Positions 6,441-12,506 of a DNA stretch of 15,783 bases are shown in pieces. Below the pieces are notes generated by a model. That model was not told the DNA's origin. It searched no databases and was given only the letters and a program-made list of their open reading frames with translations. The DNA comes from Candidatus Glassbacteria bacterium RIFCSPLOWO2_12_FULL_58_11 (lineage in GTDB: Bacteria; Gemmatimonadota; Glassbacteria; GWA2-58-10). Each line of letters begins with the position of its first letter. The stretch's first letter is position 1. The translations under genes were made by a program, and so were the position numbers. Location: NCBI GenBank assembly GCA_001780825.1, contig MFIX01000072.1, positions 1,030-16,812 of the forward strand, in the 5' to 3' direction.

Positions 6441-7691
6441 ATGCGGATCGAAAAACAAAGCGCGGCGGTGGCGGCAGGCGCGGCGCCCGGTCTTCCAAAC
6501 AGCGGCGACGGGGATTACCCCTACGAGCGGCGGGTGATCTTTTTCACCAGCCTGGGCCATGCGGCAATGCATGTCAGCGAGCTGATCTATGCCGGGGTCC
6601 TGCCCCTGCTTCTGATCCAGTTCAACCTCTCGCTAGCCGCCGCGGGTGTTCTTGTTTTTCCCTCGCTGATCCTGCTCGGGCTGGGCAGTTTTCCGGCCGG
6701 ACTGCTCTCGGATCGCTGGAATTCCTACAAAATTCTTCTGTTGTTCTTTTTCGGCACCGCGATCAGCCTGTTCCTCGCCGTGCTGAGCCACACCGCCTGG
6801 CAGCTGGCCGCGGCCCTGGGAGCGCTGGGCTTCTGCATGAGCTTGTATCATCCCTCGGGGCTGGGCCTGATCTCGATGGGGGTCAGGAAGCAGGGCCTGG
6901 TGATGGGGATACATGGGATTTTCGGCAACCTGGGGCTGGCGCTCTCCCCCTTTCTGGCCGGCCTTCTTGGAGCGCGCTACGGCTGGCGGATGGCGTTCCT
7001 GGTGCCGGCCGGATTAATTTTTCTCTGCGGCCTGGGGCTTTTGTTATTCCCGATCCGGATCGCCCACCACGAGCTCGACTCCGAGGGGCGCAAGGTGAAA
7101 GGCTCGATCCGGCCCGAGCAAAAAAGGCTGCTGGTCTGGCTCTATGGAATTATGATTGTGACCGGCTTCGTTTACCGCGGGATCATGACCTACCTGCCCA
7201 AGTTTATCGGCGACAATGTCCAGATAAGCTGGCTGTCGGCGATAGTTACCGGCGGAGTGTTCGCCTCGCTCGCCCTGACCCTGGGCGCTCTGGGACAAAT
7301 CTGGGGCGGGCACCGGTCGGACCGCGGCGACCCGTTCACGATCTACTCCCGGGTGGTCCCGACATTTGCTCCGCTGCTGCTGGCCGCGGTCCTGTTGACC
7401 GGCCTGCCGCTGGTAGCCGGCCTGTGTGTTTTCTTTTTCTTCTTCTTCGCCGGCCAGCCGCTGGAAAATACGATGCTGGCCCAGGCCACTCCTCCCAATT
7501 ACCGCAGCACCGGCTATGGCGTAAAATTCGGTCTGAACATGGGGATCGGCGCAGTGGCCGCTCCGGTCTGCGGCTGGATCGGCGACCAGTTCGGCATGGC
7601 CTGGATCTTTTACTGCCTGGCCCTGGTACTGTTGGCGGCCACCGCCGGGATCTTCCGCATGCGGGCTATCAAAAAGCAAGCGCTGGCCTGA
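6441..7691 (+). CDS. MFS transporter, fosmidomycin-resistance-like group
   Basis: A 416-residue inner-membrane protein with about 12 hydrophobic helices and a polar linker in the middle (about 207-228) separating the six-helix halves. The MFS loop 2-3 motif appears as GLLSDRW (88-93). Helix 4-5 features YHPSGLGLIS (136-145) and GIHGIFGNLGLALSP are reminiscent of Fsr/fosmidomycin-resistance-type permeases. RYGWR (179-183) after helix 6 is also typical. The first 30 residues form a polar, Ala/Gly-rich extension without a signal peptide. GGGGGA lies 4 nt before the ATG. It could export a drug or metabolite, or import products released by the upstream hydrolases; sequence alone does not decide. 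It ends a run of plus-strand genes and faces the BASS gene convergently. Confidence 0.85.
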   Translation: MRIEKQSAAVAAGAAPGLPNSGDGDYPYERRVIFFTSLGHAAMHVSELIYAGVLPLLLIQFNLSLAAAGVLVFPSLILLGLGSFPAGLLSDRWNSYKILLLFFFGTAISLFLAVLSHTAWQLAAALGALGFCMSLYHPSGLGLISMGVRKQGLVMGIHGIFGNLGLALSPFLAGLLGARYGWRMAFLVPAGLIFLCGLGLLLFPIRIAHHELDSEGRKVKGSIRPEQKRLLVWLYGIMIVTGFVYRGIMTYLPKFIGDNVQISWLSAIVTGGVFASLALTLGALGQIWGGHRSDRGDPFTIYSRVVPTFAPLLLAAVLLTGLPLVAGLCVFFFFFFAGQPLENTMLAQATPPNYRSTGYGVKFGLNMGIGAVAAPVCGWIGDQFGMAWIFYCLALVLLAATAGIFRMRAIKKQALA

Positions 7692-7699
7692 GCTTAAAC

Positions 7700-7719
7700 G
7701 GGCGCAGCATGCTGCGCCC
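7700..7719. repeat. Perfect 20-bp palindrome between convergent genes (REP-like)
   Basis: GGGCGCAGCATGCTGCGCCC is a perfect palindrome 8 nt after the MFS stop, followed by CTACATCTGG. A T-rich tail (TTCTTAGTTTTATTT) begins only about 10 nt later, so it is a poor canonical terminator but could still protect or end transcripts. The stem shares GGGCGC/GCGCCC with 2245-2264. Short GC palindromes ending CGCCCCTAC are common dispersed repeats in many bacteria. The rest of 7692-7856 shows nothing recognisable. Confidence 0.55.
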
Positions 7720-7856
7720 CTACATCTGGTTCTTAGTTTTATTTACCCCTCGCTAAACGGAGATCTTTTGCTTTTCGAATGCAGTCGTACCTCCGCGGTC
7801 AAGAATATCGCCAGAATTACCTGAAACAATAACCCCATATCCCTATAAAATTTCTT

Positions 7857-8789
7857 TCACTCGTTAAGCTGCCAAGCCGGTCTGGACCGCCACCAATTGG
7901 CCAGGGCCGCTCCGGCCAGGTTCTGCCACAGGCTGAACAGGGCGCCGGGAACAGCGGCCAGCGGGCTCAAATAGGCCAGAGCCAGACTTACCCCCAGTCC
8001 GCTGTTCTGCATCCCGACCTCCACACTGGCCGTGCGGGCGGTCCGGCGGTCCAGCCGGAAAAGGCGTGCTCCCAGATACCCTAGAGCGAAACCGGCCGCA
8101 TTATGCAGTATCACTGCGGCGGCGACTGCCAGCGGAAGCCGGCCCAGGTCGCCGCGGTTTAGCGCCAGCACACAGGCGATAATGGCGATAATTGCGGAAA
8201 TCGAAACCGAGGGCAAGTAGGGAGTGATCCGCCGGACCAGGGATGGCGCCATTCTGCGCAAACCCAGGCCGGCGGCCAGGGGGACAATCACGATAGCCAG
8301 TATCGATTGCAGCAGGCTCCAGACCGGCACCGGTATCCATTGATGGGCCAGGGCCCAGAAAATCAGCGGCGTGGCCAGCGGAGCCAGCAGGGTCGAGAAC
8401 AGGGTCAGGGTGACCGAAAGCGCCAGGTCCGCTCCGGCCAGGTAGCAGATGACATTCGAAGCGGTCCCGCCGGGACAGCACCCGACCAGCACCAGCCCTG
8501 CCGCGGACTCTTTCTCGAGGCCGAAAATGAGCGCCAGGGCAAAGGCGGCCAGCGGCATAATCGAAAACTGGAAACCGGAAACAAGCAGGACAGTCCGCCA
8601 TTTTCTCCCCACCCCCCGGAAATCCTCGGCGGTCAGGGTGGCGCCCATGGCGAACATGATCACCCCGAGCAGAATCGGAATGAGCGGCCTGAGTAAAATA
8701 AACGGTCCCGGCGCCAGCCAGGCCACTGCCGAAACCGCCAGGGCCAGGAGGGCAAAAGAGCGTTCGACTGATCGCAGAACCGGATTCAT
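7857..8789 (-). CDS. BASS-family (bile acid:sodium symporter-like) transporter
   Basis: The 310-residue protein has about ten hydrophobic helices and the two family signatures. GCCPGGTASN (103-112) precedes the crossover region with STLLAPLATPL. EVGMQNSGLG (257-266) supplies Glu and Gln of the sodium site. LRPLIPILLGVIMFAMGATLT (near 33-53) is the typical first conserved block. Members co-transport organic anions with sodium; bacterial relatives move bile-acid-like compounds, pantoate or keto acids, so the substrate is open. The ATG at 8789 was chosen because it fits the family start and a GGGAG box lies 4 nt upstream. Longer in-frame starts at 8843 and 8897 would add non-conserved residues and run into the structured element at 8882-8969. 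The gene is divergent from the CDF gene and convergent with the MFS gene. Confidence 0.88.
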   Translation of the reverse strand: MNPVLRSVERSFALLALAVSAVAWLAPGPFILLRPLIPILLGVIMFAMGATLTAEDFRGVGRKWRTVLLVSGFQFSIMPLAAFALALIFGLEKESAAGLVLVGCCPGGTASNVICYLAGADLALSVTLTLFSTLLAPLATPLIFWALAHQWIPVPVWSLLQSILAIVIVPLAAGLGLRRMAPSLVRRITPYLPSVSISAIIAIIACVLALNRGDLGRLPLAVAAAVILHNAAGFALGYLGARLFRLDRRTARTASVEVGMQNSGLGVSLALAYLSPLAAVPGALFSLWQNLAGAALANWWRSRPAWQLNE

Positions 8790-9295
8790 GGCGCTCCCGC
8801 TTACCTGGGGAATGTTGATAGACTGTCGGCTGGGGACGAACATTCTTAAGCCCCGGGAGGATGTCGGTCGTCCCGGAGCGTGGGGCGGCGCGCGCATGAA
8901 CTATGCGCGCGGGCCCGCCGGAGCTTTCCCGGCGGCCCCGCCTGTGCTTGGCTGCACAGGCGCCGCCCCCCTGGCCGGGGATACGCTATCCAAACCGGGT
9001 ATTTTCAGGCCGGGCGCAGAGACGCAGGGAATTGCCGCATCAGGGCTTGGACCTATTTACCGCTCAATATAGATGGCCCCGGCAATGATACACAATATCG
9101 CCGCAACAGCCGCAATCCGGCTCTCCCTTGACGAAAACCGGCGGTTTGAGCATCTTTATTAAAGGCAGTTCCTGCCGCCTGAACAATGAGCTATAAATCT
9201 TAAGCGGCTTCGTTCCGGCCAACCGCCGCTCTCGATCGTCGGAATCACAGGTTCTCACGCTAATCGGGCTTCCGGGCGCTCGGAGCATTTCTTGA
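8790..9295. other. 506-bp divergent intergenic region, rich in inverted repeats, no convincing gene
   Basis: This gap separates the BASS gene (minus) from the CDF gene (plus). It contains these perfect inverted repeats: GAATGTT/AACATTC (8810-8816 with 8839-8845), CCGGGA/TCCCGG (8853-8858 with 8871-8876), the four-way element 8882-8969, GGATA/TATCC (8979-8983 with 8987-8991), ATTGCCG/CGGCAAT (9031-9037 with 9080-9086), AAACCG/CGGTTT (9135-9140 with 9142-9147) and GGCAG/CTGCC (9164-9168 with 9172-9176). A weak -10-like TATAAA lies at 9192-9197 for the plus strand. No tRNA, known riboswitch motif or good promoter was recognised. Confidence 0.6.
8882..8969 (-). ncRNA. Putative structured element: 88-nt four-way junction, possible BASS leader RNA or palindromic repeat
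   Basis: Four stems tile the segment. The closing stem is GGGGCGG (8882-8888) with CCGCCCC (8963-8969). Arm 1 is 8889-8897 with 8903-8911 (9 bp, 5-nt loop). Arm 2 is 8915-8921 with 8929-8935 (7 bp, 7-nt loop), extendable by GG 8912-8913 with CC 8936-8937 around a bulged 8914. Arm 3 is CGCCTGTGC (8939-8947) with GCACAGGCG (8954-8962; 6-nt loop). Almost no base is left unpaired at the junction. The pairing holds on either strand. The minus strand is given because it would form the 5' leader of the BASS gene, about 90 nt before its ATG. Arm sizes and loops do not fit tRNA. It could be a cis-regulatory RNA, a small RNA or a mobile palindromic repeat; transcription is not shown. Confidence 0.4.
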
Positions 9296-10207
9296 ATGAA
9301 AACTAATTCTCAGGACAGTAACGATACCAGTCAGGGCCTTTGGATAACCGCTCTCGGAGCGGCGATAAATATCGCTCTCTCGCTGATCAAGATCCTGGTG
9401 GGCTGGACCGGCCACAGCCGGGCCTTGATCGCTGATGGGTTCCATTCGCTCTCCGACCTGGCGACCGATGTCGTGGTTGCCTTGGGCTTGTTCTACGGGT
9501 CGCGGCCCTATGATGCCGATCACCCCTACGGCCACAAAAAGATCGAAACGCTCGCCGAGTTCACCACCGGCGTGCTTCTGCTGGCTTTCGCCGTCTGGAT
9601 GGTCGTCTCCTCTGCGCAAGCCCTGACCGGACGGATAACGGAAGCGCCCTCTTTGCTCGTGCCGCTAATCGCCGCGGTCAGCGTGGTCTCCAAGGAATGG
9701 CTCTACCGAAGGACTATCGTTCTGGCTAATCGATTGCAAAGCGAGGCGATGGTTGCCAATGCCTGGCACCATCGCAGCGATGCGCTGACATCGGTAGTGG
9801 CTCTGGTGGCGGTAGGACTGGCTCAGATAAGCCCTTCCCTTAGGCTGCTGGACCCGGTGGCCGGCATCGGCATTTCGATACTGGTCGGCAAAATCGGCTT
9901 CGATGTGGCCTACAAGGGCATGCACCGGATCATCGACACCGCGCCCGATCCGCAGATCATCGAGCGCATCCGCCAGGTGACCATCGGCAATGAGCAGGTG
10001 CGCGGTCTGCATAAGCTCCGCGCCCGTTACCTGGGAAGGCAGATTATCGCCGACCTGCATATCCAGGTCGATCCCTCGCTCAGCGTGCAGGAAGGCCACA
10101 CGATCGCCAGCCAGGTCGAGCAGGCGATCTCCGCAGAGCTGGGCAACGTTTATGATATCACGGTGCATGTGGAGCCGCTGTACGCGCCTCAGGAAAACCG
10201 GACCTGA
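9296..10207 (+). CDS. Cation diffusion facilitator (CDF) transporter, probable Zn2+/divalent metal efflux
   Basis: A 303-residue CDF protein with six transmembrane helices (residues about 15-205) and a cytoplasmic ferredoxin-like dimerisation domain (about 210-300, ending ITVHVEPL). Transport-site ligands fall as His50 and Asp54 in helix 2 (FHSLSD) and His158 and Asp162 in helix 5 (HHRSD). HPYGHKKIE at 76-84 is the conserved loop following helix 2. An HD-HD site is usually linked to zinc selectivity, whereas FieF/YiiP has DD-HD, so zinc export in exchange for protons is the best guess. GGAG lies 10 nt before the ATG. The next gene starts 44 nt downstream and may be co-transcribed, although its product has no obvious metal role. 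Upstream is the long structured gap. Confidence 0.9.
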   Translation: MKTNSQDSNDTSQGLWITALGAAINIALSLIKILVGWTGHSRALIADGFHSLSDLATDVVVALGLFYGSRPYDADHPYGHKKIETLAEFTTGVLLLAFAVWMVVSSAQALTGRITEAPSLLVPLIAAVSVVSKEWLYRRTIVLANRLQSEAMVANAWHHRSDALTSVVALVAVGLAQISPSLRLLDPVAGIGISILVGKIGFDVAYKGMHRIIDTAPDPQIIERIRQVTIGNEQVRGLHKLRARYLGRQIIADLHIQVDPSLSVQEGHTIASQVEQAISAELGNVYDITVHVEPLYAPQENRT

Positions 10208-10251
10208 GCGGCAAGCGACCGGCTGAGGGTTTAACGGACAGGGAGATAAAT

Positions 10252-11121
10252 ATGAGCGATCAGAAACTGGCGGACAACCTGCCCAGCGTGCCTTTCGGGC
10301 CGCACCGGCTTTCGCGGCTGATTGTAGGTGGCAATCCTTTCGTAGCCAACAGCCATTTCAGCGAACAGATGAACCGCGAGATGGCGGAGTATTTTACCCC
10401 GGATAAAATCGTCGATACGCTCGAGCGCTGCCTGGATGTGGGTATCAACACTTTTCAGGGCAGAGGCGATTACCACCGAATCCTCTACTACCTCGAGTTG
10501 CTGCGCCGCCGGGGCCGGAAGATCCAGTTCATTGCCCAGACCGCCAGCGAGATGCACGACATCCACCACAATATCCGGGTAATCGCTGCTTTCGGAGCAG
10601 AGGGGATTTACTTCCACGGCACGGCGACCGACAAATTCTGGCTGGAAGGGAAGATCGACCGGGTGGCAGACTACCTGAAGACAATCCGCGATACCGGGGC
10701 GCGGGTCGGCATGGCGGCCCATATCCCGGAGATTTTCGATTATGTCGAGGAGCGGGGCTGGGACCTGGATTTCTACATGACTCCCTTTTACAATGTCGCC
10801 CGCCGGCCGCGTGAAAGCGCGGTGATCACCGGCCGCTTCCAGGAGGAGGAATTCAACGAGGAGGACCCTTCGCGAATCTGCCGCTTTATCCAGGCCACCT
10901 CGAAGATGTGCCTGGCTTATAAGATCCTCGCCTGCAGCCGCAGGTGCGACACTCAGGAAACAGTCCGGGCGGCTTTCCGCTGGGCCTTTGCCCGGATAAA
11001 GCCCGGCGACTGTGTCGTCGTGGGCATGTATCCCCGCGACCTCGATCAGCCGCGGCTCAATGTGCAATATACCCTCGAGGCGATCCAGGCGGCGGAGAAG
11101 GAGTGGGTGACTCTGGCCTGA
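10252..11121 (+). CDS. Aldo-keto-reductase-like TIM-barrel protein, catalytic tetrad not conserved
   Basis: A 289-residue cytoplasmic protein without signal peptide; GGGAG lies 6 nt before the ATG. The layout follows an aldo-keto reductase barrel: LSRLIVGGNPF (20-30) at strand 1, LDVGINTFQGRGDYHRIL (61-78) at strand 2, IQFIAQTAS (91-99) at strand 3, AEGIYFHG (116-123) at strand 4, and VVVGMYPRDLDQPRLNV (255-271) near the end. Normal AKRs have Asp in INxFDTA, Lys in the third strand and His in the fourth. Here these read Gln69, Gln96 and His122, so Asp and Lys appear to be lost. Cysteines cluster at 210, 220, 228 and 232 and might bind metal. It may be a non-reductase relative, such as a sugar-binding or isomerising barrel. 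It sits between the CDF gene and a Gfo/Idh/MocA dehydrogenase gene, 137 bp from the latter. Fold is likely, function unknown. Confidence 0.7.
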   Translation: MSDQKLADNLPSVPFGPHRLSRLIVGGNPFVANSHFSEQMNREMAEYFTPDKIVDTLERCLDVGINTFQGRGDYHRILYYLELLRRRGRKIQFIAQTASEMHDIHHNIRVIAAFGAEGIYFHGTATDKFWLEGKIDRVADYLKTIRDTGARVGMAAHIPEIFDYVEERGWDLDFYMTPFYNVARRPRESAVITGRFQEEEFNEEDPSRICRFIQATSKMCLAYKILACSRRCDTQETVRAAFRWAFARIKPGDCVVVGMYPRDLDQPRLNVQYTLEAIQAAEKEWVTLA

Positions 11122-11258
11122 GTCCGGGCCGGTCGTCCGGCGCACCGCCTGGTCGAACCTCCTTAGCCCGCCGAGCCTGATGCCTCCGGCGCGGCCGGCT
11201 GAAACGAACCGCGAAAATAACTGGCAAAGACATCGCCCAATAATCAAGGAGTCTCTGG

Positions 11259-12287
11259 ATGAAACCGGTAAAATTCGCTCTGGTGGGGAGCGGAAATATC
11301 GCCAACACCTATGTCAATGCAGCGGCCAAGGTCGCCGAGGCCGAGATTGTCAGCGTGGTCAGCCGCAGTATCATCCGCGCCCGCAACTATGGCAGCAATC
11401 ACGGGATCGCGGGCGCCGCGGAAAGTCTGGCTGCGGTGGAGGAGCCTTTCGAGGCGGTCATGCTCGCCACGCCCAACGGGCTGCATCATGTCGATGCCCT
11501 GGAGGCGGCCAGGCTGGGCAAGCATGTCCTTACAGAGAAACCATTGGATGTGACCCTGAAAAACATGGACCGCATGATCGAGGCCTGTCATCTGGCCGGA
11601 GTGTGTCTCGCGGTGACCTACCAGAGACGGATGAGCCAATCGAATATCGCCCTGAAAAAGCTCCTGGACCAGGGAGCTTTAGGCAAAATTTACGCCGCCG
11701 ACCTGTCGGTCAAGTTTTACCGCGGCCAGGAGTACTACGACAGCGCCGACTGGCGGGGGACCTTGGAGATCGACGGCGGCGGGCCCTTTATCCAGCAGGC
11801 CAGCCACAATGTCGACACGCTGACCTGGTTTTTCGGCATGCCCTCCAGGATCATGGCCAAGACCGCCCTGCTGGCTCACAAGGGGATCGAGGTGGAGGAC
11901 CACGGCGCGGCCATCCTGACTTACCACGGCGGGATGATCGGCACGATTATCGCCTCCACTGTCGCCAAGCCGGGCTACCCGGTGCGTCTGGAAATCCACG
12001 CCGCTAAAGGCTCGGTGATCACTGCCAACGATGAAATCATCAACTGGGATGTGGAAGGCCTGACACGGCCGAAAGTGGAGACCGACGAGACGATCCACAG
12101 CGGCGCCGGAGCCGCCGGTGTGGCGGTGACCGACACCAGCGGCCATGAGGCGATCATCCGCGATTTCTGCCTAGCGATCCGCGAAAAGCGAATTCCCGCG
12201 GTCAGCGGCGTGGAGGGTCGCAAGACCGGCCTGGTGATCGATGCAATCTACCGCGCGGCCCGAGAGGGCCGGGAGATAGAGCTGTAG
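11259..12287 (+). CDS. Gfo/Idh/MocA family NAD(P)-dependent oxidoreductase
   Basis: A 342-residue soluble dehydrogenase with AAGGAG 7 nt before the ATG. The N-terminal Rossmann domain opens with FALVGSGNIANTY (GxGxxA at 10-15). ATPNGLHHVDA (70-80) and TEKPLDVTL (92-100) follow, and Lys94 of the EKP motif is the usual catalytic or structural lysine. The C-terminal alpha/beta domain has DGGGPFIQQASHNVDTLTWF, with His183 and Asp186 at the conserved HxxD position. Members oxidise or reduce a sugar hydroxyl, commonly on inositols, glucosides or amino sugars. No signal peptide is seen, so it acts in the cytoplasm. It is the last gene before a strong terminator, and the AKR-like gene lies 137 bp upstream in the same direction. 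Together with DUF1080 it could belong to 3-keto-glycoside metabolism, but the two are 9 kb apart and that is inference. Confidence 0.9.
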   Translation: MKPVKFALVGSGNIANTYVNAAAKVAEAEIVSVVSRSIIRARNYGSNHGIAGAAESLAAVEEPFEAVMLATPNGLHHVDALEAARLGKHVLTEKPLDVTLKNMDRMIEACHLAGVCLAVTYQRRMSQSNIALKKLLDQGALGKIYAADLSVKFYRGQEYYDSADWRGTLEIDGGGPFIQQASHNVDTLTWFFGMPSRIMAKTALLAHKGIEVEDHGAAILTYHGGMIGTIIASTVAKPGYPVRLEIHAAKGSVITANDEIINWDVEGLTRPKVETDETIHSGAGAAGVAVTDTSGHEAIIRDFCLAIREKRIPAVSGVEGRKTGLVIDAIYRAAREGREIEL

Positions 12288-12330
12288 GTCGACTGAACAG
12301 GCAGTCTGAACTGAAGCGCTATTAATAATT

Positions 12331-12374
12331 AAACTCCTCTGGCCGGGATTACCGGTCGGGGGAGTTTTTCTTTT
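12331..12374 (+). terminator. Strong intrinsic terminator after the Gfo/Idh/MocA gene
   Basis: A 16-bp stem, 12331-12346 with 12352-12367, includes three G-U pairs and has a 5-nt loop (GATTA). It runs straight into TTTTTCTTTT at 12365-12374. It lies 44 nt after the stop of the oxidoreductase gene and isolates the SpeE-TPR gene as a separate transcription unit. Confidence 0.9.
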
Positions 12375-12506
12375 GGAGCACTTGATTTTACTTTTGTCCT
12401 TTGCGGCCGACTTTGTTAACTTCTTTCCCATAATTCACGGCTGTCATTATTCTCTGTCAACTCGTCGTCCGGGCCTCACACGGCCGCTCAAGGAAAATCT
12501 CCGCTC

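Noticed and set aside
8940..8961. Integron attC-like inverted repeat
   Set aside because: No RYYYAAC/GTTRRRY core sites and no integrase or cassette-like genes nearby.
8882..8969. tRNA gene reading of the cloverleaf-like element
   Set aside because: Closing stem of 7 bp and one 7-nt loop look tRNA-like, but the side arms are 9 bp, there is no T-loop sequence, and the junction has no unpaired linker bases.
9128..9156. TTGACG as a -35 box for the CDF gene
   Set aside because: The hexamer 17 nt downstream (CATCTT) matches the -10 consensus poorly and better AT-rich boxes are at the wrong spacing.
9064..9288. Minus-strand open frame of 74 codons ending in a Cys-rich tail (GEPDCGCCGDIVYHCRGHL)
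   Set aside because: No ribosome binding site at a sensible distance, no recognised family, and it overlaps several DNA dyads. The Cys-rich tail is intriguing but not enough to call a gene.
10231..11247. Long minus-strand open frame opposite the AKR-like gene
   Set aside because: No motifs or plausible start. The plus strand has a good ribosome binding site and a recognisable barrel pattern.
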